From Platerodrilus igneus (Eukaryota > Arthropoda > Insecta > Coleoptera > Lycidae), in NCBI GenBank assembly GCA_036346225.1, contig JARFIW010001491.1, forward strand, positions 5,208,001-5,272,000: a DNA stretch of 64,000 nucleotides, in the 5' to 3' direction. Below are positions 1-12,530 of the stretch, in pieces. Under the pieces are notes generated by a model, which was given only the letters and a program-made list of their open reading frames with translations, was not told the DNA's origin and did not search any database. A program made the position numbers and the translations under genes. Numbering within the stretch: position 1 is the stretch's first letter; each line of letters opens with the position of its first letter.

Positions 1-780
1 AGGAGCTCGACAAATTCAATGAGATAACGCTAGGTATAGTAATGTCTTTCTTTTAGAACAATTTACGAAATTTTATGAGGATGGTAAAATCAATCCTAAA
101 ATATTTTTAAATAATTCAAAAGTTATTGTAGCGACTATTGGAGAGGGGAAACAGAAACTAAATATCATCAGATCAATGCTAATGGGCGACATTGAAATTT
201 GGTTTATTTTTTTGTGAAGATGAAGATAGATGCATTTGAAGAATTTTAACAAAAATTTTTAAACTATTATTGGGGAGATAGTGAACAAAATTAAGCCAGG
301 CACAATTGAACAAAGGCAAAATTCAATGCTGACTATGGACAGACGAGCGGATGCTACTCTATAAAGAAAAATTAGTATTGGAAAACAGTTAGACCCTGTA
401 GTAGATGATAAGCAAATAATGAGTGTTTAACGAATCACACTGAACAGGGAACAAGGCACTACGTGGCACCACAAAATATTACAAATTGGGACATTTTTTA
501 GAATACTTTAAGCGATATGACAATTTGGAACAAGTGTGGTCGATAAAAAATAGGAACATGGGTAACCAGATAAATAGCTTTCGATTAAACATGAAGTTTG
601 TACGATAAAACAATTGGACGAATCCTATGAACAAGACAAAAGGAAATAATTACAAGCACAACAATTATCATGAGTGGGATACGGGTCAATGGAAACACGA
701 GAACAAGTATACACAAGTGAAATTGTTAGACAGAAGTAAAAACTCAATATATTTTACTATGACGCGTTTCGATCAACAAG
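1..780 (+). pseudogene. Ty3/gypsy gag remnant
   Basis: Broken reading frames on the plus strand resemble the gag of the gypsy elements at the right end of the window. Readable pieces include FYEDGKINPKIFLNNSK near 70-120, a MLMGDIEIWF stretch near 178-210, KQLDPVVDDKQIM near 384-422 and FLEYFKRYDN near 497-527. The matching parts of the gag at 53240-53783 read FYGDNRVNPQ, AEAWYNLV, AKQLNPPLTDRQII and FLEYLQRYDD. Several stops and frameshifts make it nonfunctional, and its 5' part lies outside the window. I see no LTR next to it. The assignment rests on these short motif matches by eye. Confidence 0.5.
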
Positions 781-2296
781 ACCATTAACAAATAGATTAT
801 CTATAAAAAATTATAATTAAAATAAAGTTCTTTAAAACTATAAAATATACAGACCAGAAATTTTAACTTGTTAATTTACAATATCACTATAACAACAGGT
901 GGTATTTTGTATGTACTACTCCTTACGATACTTATACATATATAGATGTAATTAAAGATTATGAAAAAGTCATATTGCATCATCTCATAAACATCTAACG
1001 TCATAAACCTAAAAATTTCTGAAAAATTCAAGAAAAAACACAATTATGTAGATATTTATATGTTTTAAAAAGTATTTTTGAAATGCGGGTATAAAAGGTG
1101 TAAATGCATAAAAATCGTGATGATTACATAGTTTAGAATAGCTGTATTCATTATACGTAAACAAGTGTAGTAAACAAAATTTTAGTTTAATTGAATAGTC
1201 AAAGGTGTTTCATACACATTTTATTATCAGAAACGTGTACATAAATTACGTGTAAGTGCATGGAGATATGCTAAGATTTCATTTTGCAATAAATAAAAGG
1301 ATCGTACTTAAATTTAATAAAACATTCTTAAAAGAAATTTACAGGCAAATTTTTACGTGAAGCCCCGTGTATAAAATTTTAAATTTCATGTGCAAAACGA
1401 ATTTTTATTTAATAACAAACGTATCTTGGTATTTCGACGAAAGCGTATTAAATTAACATCAATCGCATTTTTAAGTAGTAAGGATCGTGTTTATTGACCT
1501 AGGTTCTAGAACAATCAAATGCATAAAACATAAAGTGAATGACGTAAATAGCCCGAAGAAATAATAAATCATACAGAATCGAAGAATTTAAAATTCGTAA
1601 AAGTGATAAAATACGATAACGCAAAGGTAAACGTTTGTCCAATTGTAACATATCATAAATCGATAATAAGAACTAGAAAATAATAAACAAAAAAATCTTT
1701 AACACTCTTATCACAAATGCAACCCTACTTCTAGAACCAATTAGAACTTAGAAACAATAACTACACTTAGCGAGAAGAATCTAGATACTTACGTCACAGA
1801 GACTTGCTATTATAAAAGCGAATTGAATGTTGAGAACGGGGTTCAGTTTTGAATGAAGCTTTGATGTTAACAGATGGTTGATGAAAGTAGACAATACGTT
1901 ACGTATTTTAAAGTACTATCTAATATGTACTGCGTTTAATAGTAAAAGTATTGCTTGATGCACAAATGTGAGTAGACTATTTAAAGTATTTACAATGATT
2001 TTAAGAATGGAATACAAAAATTAAATAATAATGTAACTACTTCAAGATTAAGCCTTTTTAAATGGAATAAATCATATGTTGTTGGAATGGTTTGTTGTAT
2101 GGTATATGGAGCAATTTACAGCGAAAGGCGTACTTTATAAAACGATTTAAAAAATTTTTGGAGCTAGGATCTGGACAAAGTCAACAACAAGCAGTCAGTA
2201 AAAGTAAAATAAAATTATATTGTTTAAAATTTTAAAAGGACATCTATCGATTAATGAAGTTGCATGATAAAATTTTTTTGTATGCTAGTATTTGAA
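781..2296. other. AT-rich sequence, no gene seen
   Basis: No open frame of useful length, no splice-bounded coding block and no recognisable repeat family. It is strongly AT-rich with short A and T runs. Confidence 0.6.
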
Positions 2297-2303
2297 TTTA
2301 GAG

Positions 2304-2405
<102 letters not shown>

Positions 2406-2481
2406 ATTACAACAGTTGAATATTCACAAATTACAGAAGATTAGAGTATTTTACAATAAGTGTTAATACATACAGATGATA

Positions 2482-2487
<6 letters not shown>

Positions 2488-2530
<43 letters not shown>

Positions 2531-2580
2531 CACATACATACACATACATACAAATACACTCACACATATATACATACACA
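2488..2580. repeat. (TA)n followed by (CATA)n
   Basis: TA repeats at 2488-2526 run into tetranucleotide CATA/CACA repeats up to about 2580. They lie in the 3' untranslated part of the LINE. Confidence 0.9.
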
Positions 2581-2585
2581 ATCAT

Positions 2586-5512
2586 TTACACATGTGGATG
2601 CTGTGAGAAGCACAGTTTATCGTGTTCTAACCAACAAAGAGCTTTGTTTACACACCACTTTTCTTCAAAAATATCGATTTTTTGTTTGCTATTATACCAC
2701 ACGTATTTTTGAAGTATTCTTGATTTAAGCCGATTGGAAAATTTCCATAGATAGCATGCTCGTTTTTCTTCCTTTATAAAGTCTATTGTAGACCAGTAAA
2801 TAGTACTTTTTACAAGCGTTACAAGAAAGTTTATTAAATCTCCGGCTTTACTCCTAATTGGGAAGCCGCAGTACAAATCTCTGATCAAGATTTTCTTTCC
2901 TTTTTGCAAGGATTGGATTATTACCGTAACTCGTTTCCATAGTTCCGCACCTTTTGAACAATTCAGAATAATATGCCAGGCATTTCCTTCTTCTTCGCAC
3001 TACGGACATTTCCTTTCTTGGAGAATTCCGGATTTCTGTAAATATATACTGTCTGCTAATCTATTTTTTGCGAATCTCCAAGCTACTGTTCCGTCGTGTC
3101 CTAAAAATGGTAATTTAAAAAATGATGTCCATTTGACTTTATCATCAGACCAATGTCCTTCGAGTGGATCTGCAGTGTTGAAAAAAGTCGATGTTAGGGA
3201 CTTCTGCAGGATACTTTTTGTATTCTTTTGTATAGGAATTATTCTTTCCGAAAAATGCACCACTGGTTTTAAATTGGGGTAGACTTCTTTACCTTTTTCC
3301 CATAAATCCTTAAAGTGCAACTTGAAGAACGCTCTTATTATCTTGTACTGGGAAAGCATCTCACTACGAACTACTTGTGAATTGTTTGCTAAAGTGTTTG
3401 AGATTTCTTCATCAGATTGCCAGCTGTTTCTGTCTGTCATAAAGTTTTCCAATGTTGTGAATCCAAGATCTTTCCATCTGGCACTGAAAAGTGGAGGTTT
3501 GTTGGTAGTGGTAATTAGTCTAAATGATCCAGTAGGAATATCATATAGGTCGCTTAAAGTTCTCGGAAATTCAGGTATTGTTATATTAAGGTTAGTCCAC
3601 GTTTCAAACAAAATATTGATAAAGGAATTGTGATAAGTGTTATGTAGGCGGTCGTGCAGGTTTGTGCTAAACAGCCATTGTCAGGACACATGATATGGGT
3701 TACTCTTTATAAGAAAATGTTTCATTAATAAAGCACATTTTTGTTTTGTTTTGAGATGGACTAAACCTACACCTCCTTGTGGTATAGATAGATGTAAATC
3801 TCTAGAAGTCGTCCAGTGCTTTTTATTCCACATAAAATCAATTAACTTCTTTTGAAGAGTTGTTAGCTGTGCTGATGTGAACGGTAGGACGTGAAGGTAA
3901 TGCCACATTTTTCGAGCTATGTATTTGTTGACAATTGTTTTGCGTCCAATGATAGACGCACCCAGTGCGATTTTTTTCCAAGTCTCTATACCCCTATCTA
4001 TTCTTCCTACAAGTTCTTCAAAAACTAACTGTGTGTCGATTTTTATGTTATTCGAAAACAGGATACCCAGTATTTTTATGTTTTGAGCCGACCAAGAATA
4101 TCCTAAGAGATGGTCAGACCTGGACTTCCACGCGCCAGTCCAAAACCCTTGTGAATTGGTTTCGTTAATTTTCAATCCAGATTGGTCTTGAAACACACTG
4201 CACAATTGTTTTAACTTTTCAAAGTCACTGTCTATGAATATAAATAGAGAAATGTTGTCTACGTACGTACTAACCACAAGTTTTGCTGCGCATCTGTGGG
4301 CATAGGAAAACCAACTAGGAAGTTTTGGCACAATTGGAGGAAAGGTTCAATGGATAACGTGAAAAGAGGTCCTGAAAGAGGACATCCTAGTCTGATTCCT
4401 TTAAAAAGTTTAATTTCGCTAGTAAGATAGGCACCCACTCTAACGTGGGCTTTGGATTGTGTATATAAAGCTTTTATGTATCCTCTAAAACGTTCTCTAA
4501 AACTAAACAAATCCAATATCTTAAACAAATACTTGTGATTTACTAAATCAAAGGCGGTCTCTTATCCAGATTTAAAATTGCAAGGGGTAGATGATTGTCG
4601 TTAGCAAATTGGATGGCATCCCTGTGCAGATGTAATATGTTGTATATAGTTCTGTTTGGAAATGAGAAGCACTGATCAGGGTTTATGAGTATGTGGACTA
4701 CGCTCATTATTCTGTTTGCAATACATTTCGCTATTAATTTGTAGTCTACATTTAATAACGAGATTGGTCGCCATCTTTTATCTCTGTAAGGCAGGATTTT
4801 TTTGGCTATAAGTGTAATAATTCCTTTATTAGTAGACTTAGGTAATATTCCTTTTTGTAGCGCTTTGTTAAACACTCTATGAAAAGGGGTTTGCAGATCA
4901 TCCCAGAATGTTTTATAGAATTCTGCGGTTAGACCATCTATTCCCGGTCCTTTGTTTATATTTAACATCTGTACTGCCAATGAAATAGTCTTGCATTGTG
5001 AAAGGTTGGTCAAATCTCTGTTTATCTTGTTTTGTTATTTTTGGTATTTGTCTATATAGTGGACTATTATCATTTATGTCTACCATGTTTTCGCTGTAGT
5101 GTGTTTCAAAGTCTTCTCTTATTTTATTGCATATTTCAAATTTGTTTGTTATCATGGCTCCATTTATACTAAGTTTGGTAATGTGGGATTGCTTGTTTAG
5201 AAGATTGCGCTGCATGGTGGGACTTTCAGACTTAAGTAGATCCGAATGCCTTTGTAGAAGCATATGCTTCGTGCCATTTCTTTGGTAGCACCTGGTTGCT
5301 TCGTATATGAAGTCATATGCAATTTTTGGGTCACTATTTACTGCATTACGTAATGCGTTTTGAATTTGCATGTTTATCAGTCTGTGTTCTAGTAATTGTG
5401 TCTGTTTCTGTTGGTTACAGTATAAAATAGTAATTTCCTTAACAGATAGTTTTAACTTTTCCCATTGTACAGGAGAGTCATCTAAATCCGTGTTGTCGAA
5501 AAACCTGAACAA
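2586..5512 (-). pseudogene. LINE ORF2 reverse transcriptase, degenerate
   Basis: Six overlapping minus-strand frames make up one broken ORF2: 5512-4913 (pre-RT region), 5013-4543 (RT with GPGIDGLTAEFYK and RPISLLNVDYKLIAK), 4528-4259 (RLGCPLSGPLF, which is RT motif B), 4331-3681 (RT active-site region and thumb), 3611-3000 and 2909-2586 (C-terminal part with a Trp-rich block). Switches of frame near 5000-4913, 4545 and 4330-4259 and stops after 3681 and 3000 show that it is dead. The catalytic box reads YVDN where YADD is usual, so a second metal-binding Asp is lost. In the living element the protein would nick DNA and reverse-transcribe its own RNA. Confidence 0.8.
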
Positions 5513-5519
5513 GAAATCT

Positions 5520-5610
5520 TTTAGAGTAGTGTGTTTGAGTGTGTGTGTGTGTGTGTGTATGTGTGTGCGCGTGTGTGTGTGTGTATGTGTGTGTTTGTGT
5601 GTGTTCTGTG
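5520..5610. repeat. (GT)n microsatellite with direct-repeat start
   Basis: Begins with the 14-mer shared with 2297-2310 and continues as an interrupted GT tract. It is the other half of the presumed LINE target site. Confidence 0.9.
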
Positions 5611-6725
5611 AAAGTCAAAAATTTGATTACTGGGATTGGTAAGCCTACTATACAGGTTTTTTCTAGTATATAAGAGCATAACTAAACCTAATTGATCAGA
5701 TATGTTTGAATACGATTTTTAAGTGAGAGATTATGCAACTTATTTTAGCAAATTTTATATATAATAAGGAAGATTTAAGCAGGGAGGTGCTTATGAATGA
5801 GAAATACAAAATTGAGATTTATGAGTAATCAGTCTAGTTCTAAAGAGATATTTATAGACTCTATTTTTAGTATATAGGATTTGTGTGGAATAAATCAGTG
5901 ATTATCCAGAAGTTATATCTATTTATGTTCTATTTAAGATATATGTCGTAAGTCAAAGTTTTTGTGGAGATTTTAGACTCTAATTTTTGTAGTACATAGG
6001 GTGTGTGTCAAAAGGAAGTTGGTTTTCATAGATGTTATATTTAAAATATTGTTTGTAAGAGAAAGCTGTTGTGAATGTAATAATTAATATTTGAAAGATT
6101 ATTTGTAAAAGAATATTTCGTATTATTATAAATCTGATGTATTATTGTAGTAATTTTATTTGAAGGGAGCTACCAGAAATAATTAGACAGCAGGAAAATT
6201 TAAAGTATTCATCAGAATCAATTTATTCAGACGCGTTTAGTAATCTTTAATCAATCTGATTGGATAATAGTGAAAGAGTATCAATTCTGCTAAACTGTTA
6301 ATAATTTCTATGTTTCGAAGTATCAAAAGATCTAAATAATTAATATTTATATTAATAATCCTAAAAGTTGTGCAACTAAAGATGCTTTTCAACTGGCAAT
6401 GAACAATTTGCGAAATTTTTACTGTTGAGCTTATTTATCTGAAGCTAAAGAACAATGCGTGAGTAATAAAAAAATTTTAATATCACATTTAGAGTTGATA
6501 CAAAATGTTTTAAGACCATTAAAAGGTTGATGGTATTGCAATCAACTACTTGGTAACGTGAAACATCACTATCAACAATACTAAAGTACTAACTGGGCAG
6601 TTTAATAACACATATTCGATTGTTTAGAACGCTAAGAACTGTTCTTGCTCTACGATTAAATACTTTAAATAAATAACGTCAGTACAAGTATGTCCTATTC
6701 GGTCGCGTTACAAGAATTCGTACAA
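5611..6725. other. AT-rich region downstream of the protease gene, no gene seen
   Basis: No coding block recognised on either strand. It lies 3' of the protease stop codon, so part of it may be 3' untranslated or intergenic sequence. Confidence 0.5.
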
Positions 6726-6731
6726 TTTATT
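6726..6731 (-). terminator. Candidate polyadenylation signal of the protease gene
   Basis: TTTATT on the plus strand reads AATAAA on the minus strand, about 44 bases after the stop codon at 6777-6775. Position and sequence fit, but no cleavage site can be shown and AT-rich sequence yields such hexamers by chance. Confidence 0.4.
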
Positions 6732-6774
6732 GTTCGCAATAATTTAACTACTTTAACACTAATTGGCACAAGAT

Positions 6775-6951
6775 TTATCCCATCACTGTGTCTATCCAAG
6801 GAACAAACTTCTGTATGTTTGTGTATACGCCAGGAAGGTGTTCTCTGCCACAACCAATTCCCCAGGAAACTAATCCGATTAACGTTTTTCTGCCGTCTAT
6901 AGAAGTTGTGAGGGGTCCACCAGAATCACCTTGGCATGAGTCTCTTCCTCC
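6775..6951 (-). CDS. Serine protease, last exon (catalytic Ser, stop)
   Basis: This 177-base exon encodes the end of a chymotrypsin-fold (S1) domain. It begins [13 protein letters not shown], giving the nucleophile Ser195, Asp189 at the base of the S1 pocket and the Cys191 partner. SWGIGCG follows (Ser214, Gly216, Cys220), then LPGVYT and a C-terminal VPWI helix, then TAA at 6777-6775. Asp189 with Gly216 and Gly226 predicts cleavage after Arg or Lys. The acceptor reads TGTTTAG before GGA at 6951, and phase 0 fits the preceding exon. Nothing is damaged, so this looks like a working gene. It has the character of Stubble/CG8172-type insect proteases, which are extracellular or membrane-tethered, but I do not assign an ortholog. 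Confidence 0.93.
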   Translation of the reverse strand, partial: GGRDSCQGDSGGPLTTSIDGRKTLIGLVSWGIGCGREHLPGVYTNIQKFVPWIDTVMG

Positions 6952-6997
6952 CTAAACAGTATTATAAGTATATTGAAATTTATTAATTTGTATGTAC

Positions 6998-7189
6998 CTC
7001 TTTATATCCAGCACATAAAAATACGTCGTGAATGATTTCGCGACGTCCAGCTGCTCTAAACCATCGTTGACACCGATCATTTGTAATTACTTCTACATCA
7101 ACTTCCTGTAAGACTGATGGAACTGTAGATTGGCCATGTCGCGTTCTTCCCCAACCTGCAACTGTTGCCTTTTTGCCAATTAGCTTTTC
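6998..7189 (-). CDS. Serine protease, penultimate exon
   Basis: This exon of 192 bases (64 codons, phase 0 at both ends) encodes the middle of the C-terminal barrel of the S1 domain: [15 protein letters not shown], then [12 protein letters not shown], then [21 protein letters not shown] and LCAGYKE. The AGWG and LCAGY motifs and the Cys168-Cys182 pair are those of trypsin-like enzymes. It is bounded by TTTTAG before 7189 and by GAG/GTACAT after 6998. The next exon upstream is nearly 18 kb away at 25108, and the intron between them holds an RTE LINE, a gypsy element, a SINE and a hAT remnant. Confidence 0.93.
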
Positions 7190-8036
7190 CTAAAATGGAA
7201 GAAACATTGATTATAGATAATTGTACGCAATATATTTGGATACGTCTAAACAGTTTCCAAATCTCATAAGCTGTTGGAGAATGAAATCAAGTTTATCTAT
7301 TTACATTAAAATCCATGCTAAATATGTTCGACGTATCTAATGATAGGTAGGTACATTGCAATCGTTCGGATTTTTTTGGGCGTTCATTGATTATTTATTT
7401 AAAAGTCTGTTTCATTAACTACATCATATTTGTTTATATGCAAAATGTACGATGGACCTAACATGCGAATAATTCAAAAACCGCTTTATTCGTTCTTTTT
7501 CAATTTGCTAATCGGTGCTTCTCGTGATTTCTTAAAAGGACCCAAAGTATTGGGGTTTTTGGTGGGGGATAAAAATGTGAGAAAAATAAAGTATACATCA
7601 CAGAAAAACTTTTTATTGATAAATCAAAAATACAAATACAATTAGGAAGCACTCGATTCTTTTCAATATTAAGTCGAGAGCTGTAATTTGTTTTTAGTGT
7701 AGCCACGGCTTTACAAAATTGCTGGAAAAGATAAAAGTACATAAAAAACTCATGTCTTCAGTGGAAAAATTTCAGTATCCACGCCAGACTATAGATCAAT
7801 AGAGATTCATTAGTGAGCTGGGGTCTAATCTAGTCACTTGCCGTTATATGTATATTACAATGAAGTGAATTTGAAATATAAAACCATTTTTACCTTTTCT
7901 GTTTTTCCTATGTGACGAAAGTTGTTTTTGGGGCTTTTAAATTATATCACAAAACTTGAAGTTCAAAAATAAAAGTCTTAATGTTTCTTTTAGGATGAGA
8001 AAAGTAAAAGAGAAAGCAAAAGAAATTTTTTTGTTA
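7190..8036. other. Protease intron sequence, no further gene seen
   Basis: The open frames here are short and AT-rich, with no homology that I recognise on either strand. Start of the 17.9-kb intron. Confidence 0.5.
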
Positions 8037-11000
8037 TTCCTCATCATCATCATTAGATCTTCAGTCCTAGAACTGGTTAAACGCGTACCATCATTGTTTC
8101 CTATTCTCAACTAACTTCCAGATTTCCCTGAAATTTCCACAGTCTTCATCTATCACTATCTGATCTAGGTCTACATCTACCTCTTTTTCCTATCTCTGCT
8201 TGTAATATATCCCATACTATTTCTCAAAAATGCCTTAGAACGCTTCCTGCTCTTTTATTTCTTTTATTTTTTCCCCAGATATCCTTGTTCGCCTACTATT
8301 TCTATAACCTATTTGTTATTAGCATTGTCTGTCCATGCTATCATCCTCATACATCTGAAGCACAGCATTTCAAAAAGCTGCTACCGTTTTTCTGTCTGCT
8401 TTTCAGACTGCGCGTATTTCATAGGCATACTGTGCTGTGCTGCACACATATGCTTTCAATAATTTTCTTCTTGTTCTATGTTTGTTGTCTTTTATCATAG
8501 GCGCTGTTCTTTCTTGTTATATGCAGTTCGGTCTCCTATTGTTTTACAATTATATACCGTATTTCTCCGACATCCAGTGATTGTGAAGGGGGGTAAGCAA
8601 CCTGGAGCTACCAAGTTTCCCCAGCACTTAAACATTACCGATTTAATATTTTTTCCAATATATCTTTTCGCACAGTCAACATTAGTTGCAGATATTTCGC
8701 AACCAACACCTGTAGTTGTTTATAATAATCATCAGATTTATTAGCGCTTACTTTTTCGTCATTAAGTTTTCCGTCTTAAAACTGGTTGGACACGTACCTG
8801 CACTTATTTATATTTTGAGCTAGCCTACACAGTTCCCTGAAATTCTCACACAGCATGTATACAGCTTGGTCCTCTTTCTATTGTTTTCTAATTCTATACC
8901 CTATTTCGCCGAGATTCCGTAAGGGGGTTAAGCAGCCTGTGGCTGCCAAGATCCCACAACACTTAGACATTTGCCGAAATAATAGTTTCCCAGTAATCTT
9001 TTCACACAATTATTGCCCAACCAATTCTTGTAGTTGCTTATAATTATCATCATGTTTAAGTACAGTTACTTTCTTCGTCATTAATTTATTCATCTTGGGA
9101 CTGGTTGGATTGATTTCTCCATTGATTTCTATTCTGAGCTAGCCTACACATCTCCCTGAAACTCCTACAGCCTACATCTTTCACTATCTGTGTGCAGTAT
9201 TCTAACCTAGGTATACCTCTTCCTCTCTTTTTTCCCATCTCTGCTTCTAATATATTCCGCACTATTCCCTCATGCCGTAGTATGTAGCCTATCATCCTAT
9301 CTTTCCTATTTTTTACCGTTTTCCACATATTTCTTTACTCCAGTACCAATTTTAGTACCTCTTCGTTCTTAACTTTGTCTGTCCATGATATTTTCATCAT
9401 ACGTCTGTAGCACCACATTTCAAACGCATCTACCTTTTTCTTATCCGCTTCTCCTACAGTCCAGGCTTCACAGCCGTACAGTGCTGTGCTCCACACATAC
9501 GTTTTAAGCAATCTTTTCCTTGTTTCTGTTGTAATTAAACACAGTAGTTGCTTTTTCTTGTTAAATGTAGTACGACCTTGTGCTAGTCTTTGATTTATAT
9601 CTTTGTGCTTTTCCCGTCTTGCGTTATTTGGCTTCCTAGGTAGCAGAAATCCTTAACCTCTTGTAACTTCGTGTTGCATATTTGAATACTTGTCTTTGGT
9701 TTATTTTCACCTCCTTTGCATACTAGTAATTTAGTTTTAGTTTTGTTAATTTTCATACCGTATCTCTTTGTTAGAGACGTTTCCATTTCATTAAGAGCAG
9801 CTTCTACCTCTTCCTTGCTAGACGCTAATACCGCTATATCATCTGCAAATCTAAGCATATCAATTTTTTGTCCCTACATAGTAATTTCAAATGTCTTCCT
9901 GCATTTGACAGTATTCATTGCCTCTTCAATGTACAAGTTAAAAATTAATGGGGATAGGGCACATTCCTGTCTCACTCCTTTTCTAATGTTTACTTCTCTA
10001 CGTTCCTGCTCTAATTCTATTACTGCTGTTTGCTCTTTGTATAAGGTATGTACTATTCGTCTATCCCTATAACTCATTTCAATCTTTTTGAGTATTTCGA
10101 ACATTTTTTTCCATTTTACATTGTGGAATGCTTTTTCCAAATCTACAAACCCTATATAAACGCTTTCCTCTTTTTCTATTGTTTTCTCCATTATCACTCT
10201 CAAAGCTAAAATAGCCTCCCGTGTTCCCCTGTTTCGCCTAAACCCAAATTCTCCTAGTATTTCTTCAGCCTGTTTTTCTATTCGTTTTTGTACAATTCTA
10301 GTTAATTTTATGACACGTATGCTGTCAAACTTATTGTTCAAAAATTTTCACATCTATTCGCGTCTTTTTTTTGGTGTAGTTACTATGATGTTACGTTTGA
10401 TATCTTTGGGTATCTCGCCTGTCCTATACATATAGCTTACAAATTGGAAGAGACGTTCTGTTACTGTTTGTCGAGCGGCTTTGAGAGTTTCTGCTTGCAC
10501 CTTATCTGTACCCGGCGCCTTACCATTTTTCAGACCCTTTAATGCTAATTCAAACTCATCTTTAAGTATAGGATATCCCAAGTCATCATTTTCAATGTCT
10601 GATTCCTGTTCTAATGCTATTAGTTTCTCTCCTACATATAAATTCCCTATATATTCTTGCCATCTACCCACTTTCTCTACATTTTCTACAATGACGTTTC
10701 TTCCCGCGTCCCTTATATTTTTGCTATACGGTTTTATATCCCTAAAATTGACTGTAATTAGTTTGTATGCTTCATCTGTCTTTCCTACTGCCATCTTAGT
10801 TTGTACCACTTTGCACTTTTCATCAATCCAATGTTCTTTAGCTTTCCTACATTTGCGAATAAATTTCCCATTTTATGGCTTTGTATCTTTATTTTCCTGT
10901 TTCATCTAATTTATTTTTGTATTTTCGTCTTTCTTTTATTAAATTCAGGATATCTTTTGTTATCCATGATTTCTTATTTTCTTCTTGTGTTTACCCCAGA

Positions 11001-11821
11001 ATATCACTGGCCGCCTTTTACGTATCTCAATATGTCTTCGATATCTTTGTAAATCACTTCTACCTCTTCGTCATTGTAGCTAGAGGTGGGCATGTGTACT
11101 TGTATTATAACTGTGTTTACCGGTTTAGATTCTAATCTAACCATGAGTACTCTTTCGTTCTTTTGTAAGTATTTTTCTACACAGTATCCTATCTTTTCCG
11201 CATAACTATCACCACACCCAAATTTCCTTCCTCTGCTCCTGTATGAATTATCCTAAAGTCTCCACTTCAAAAATCCTCCGCCTCTGGCCACCGAACTTCG
11301 TTGATCCCTACTATGTCCAGTGATAACCTCTTCATTTCGATTTTTAGGTTCTCTAGCTTACCTACTTGCTTCATACTTCTAACATTCCACGCTCCGACTC
11401 GCAAAATGTTTTCGACTCTTATTTTAAACTTTCCGATCGCATCCTCCGGAGTAGTCCTCTCCCGGAGATCCGAATGGTAGACTATTTTAACTCCGGAATC
11501 TTTTACCCCAGAGAATGCCATCATGTTTATTACAATTTAACTACGCTGTGTACTTGGGAGGTAATGTGGTGGTTTCCCGTTGCCTTCCACATCGCGGTAG
11601 TGTACCTTAGACTGCCATACCGACCCTTATGGTCTCTACCAATCTAAATACCGAAAGAGACGCTGCCCTCTTTCGGGGACCTATCTTCGTCTGGTTCCTC
11701 ACTAACGACCCTACTACTTTGGTTAGACCTGTAGTGTGACTCTTTAGCTCATTAGAAGACGCAAGCCATTTCACCTGTTCTAGTAATCTAGAACTTCGGC
11801 AAGGGGCAGGTACATTCCAAA
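8037..11821 (-). mobile_element. RTE-type LINE, copy 1, with repeated 3' tail
   Basis: The minus strand runs from a 5' untranslated region (about 11821-11525, matched by 28586-28870 on the plus strand) through endonuclease and reverse transcriptase to a C-terminal domain ending near 9086. The 3' end is then repeated: blocks resembling the ORF end and 3' UTR recur near 8925-8760 and 8570-8060, and the copy ends in a (GAT)n-type tail at 8037-8056. The same ending is found at 33610-33630 in copy 2. The element lies in the protease intron, antisense to nothing else recognisable. Confidence 0.75.
9086..11524 (-). pseudogene. RTE LINE endonuclease-reverse transcriptase, degenerate
   Basis: The frame starts at 11524 with the N-terminus of an AP-type endonuclease (GAWNVRSMKQVGKLENL and IVGINEVRWPE). 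It breaks near 11267 and picks up an endonuclease strand (VEVIYKDIEDILRYVKG) near 11070-11020. Comparison with copy 2 shows that about 0.45 kb has been lost after that point, including the catalytic GDFNA block. The RT follows at 10809-9595: GTDKVQAETLK, GFRRNRGTREAI, GFVDLEKAFH with a catalytic Asp, VRQECALSP and LRFADDIAVLAS with the FADD active site. The C-terminal part at 9328-9086 has GKKRGRGIPRLEY. Stops separate these blocks, so the copy cannot move itself. Confidence 0.8.
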
Positions 11822-12530
11822 TGGTTGTTTTTCCTATACAAAAAAAAAATCAGAAATTTTAAGCCATTCAAATAAGTTCTTGAGGTTCCTATTATTGATG
11901 AAACAAAAATAAAAGTTTAGATTTCTAATACAAAATCACTCTTATTTATATTCTTGAAGTATACCTTGCCATGTAAAATAAAAATCATGTTATAAATATT
12001 GTGACAGCGTCAGGCAAGTACTATTTTTGACCAAACATTTTGTATAATTAATTAGTAAACTTACAAATATTAAAATAATGTTTTGTAATAGTGATGCTCA
12101 CTGTCCAACAATTGTAACGAATTCGATCTTTGTTTCAAACTGCGGCAAACTTTGACGTGAAGTTATTCATGCATGTATGAATCCTTCTCTGGCTTCTAGT
12201 TCATTAAATGAAGCTGAAACTTCTGTTACCAATTTTATACTCCTTTGTATCGCCTAAGTATGGAAGGGATATTTCAAAATGTCAATTGCTTCCGGTGTGT
12301 CCAGAATCACCATTTGCAAGCACTTATCTGAAGCTTTTTTCGTTATTGGAGGTTCGGTTATAATCACAGAATGCCAATCAATTAATGTATTCTTCAGTCA
12401 GGAAGTTTAATGTTGATAATATGAAATGTCGAATTTCTTGACTATCCTTGCATTTTAGTACGCTTAAGCTCAAATCGCGAACATATTTTCTTCTATCACT
12501 TATAAATCGTCAATAAAATGTTCTTTGGGT
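11822..12530 (-). pseudogene. Transposase-like ORF remnant, right part
   Basis: The minus strand at about 12527-12100 can be read in pieces: RRKYVRDLSLSVLK, EIRHFILSTLNF, EEYINWLAFCDYNRTSNN, then YPFHT followed by KLVTEVSASFNELEAREGF in a shifted frame. It continues on the other side of the gypsy element at 19321-19760. From memory the string resembles an unclassified repeated ORF seen in many arthropod genomes, but I cannot name the family. Stops and shifts make it dead. The segment 11822-12000 shows nothing recognisable. Confidence 0.4.

Noticed and set aside
2476..2712. Open frame of 78 codons on the plus strand
   Set aside because: It is a translation of TA and CATA microsatellite running into the antisense of the LINE.
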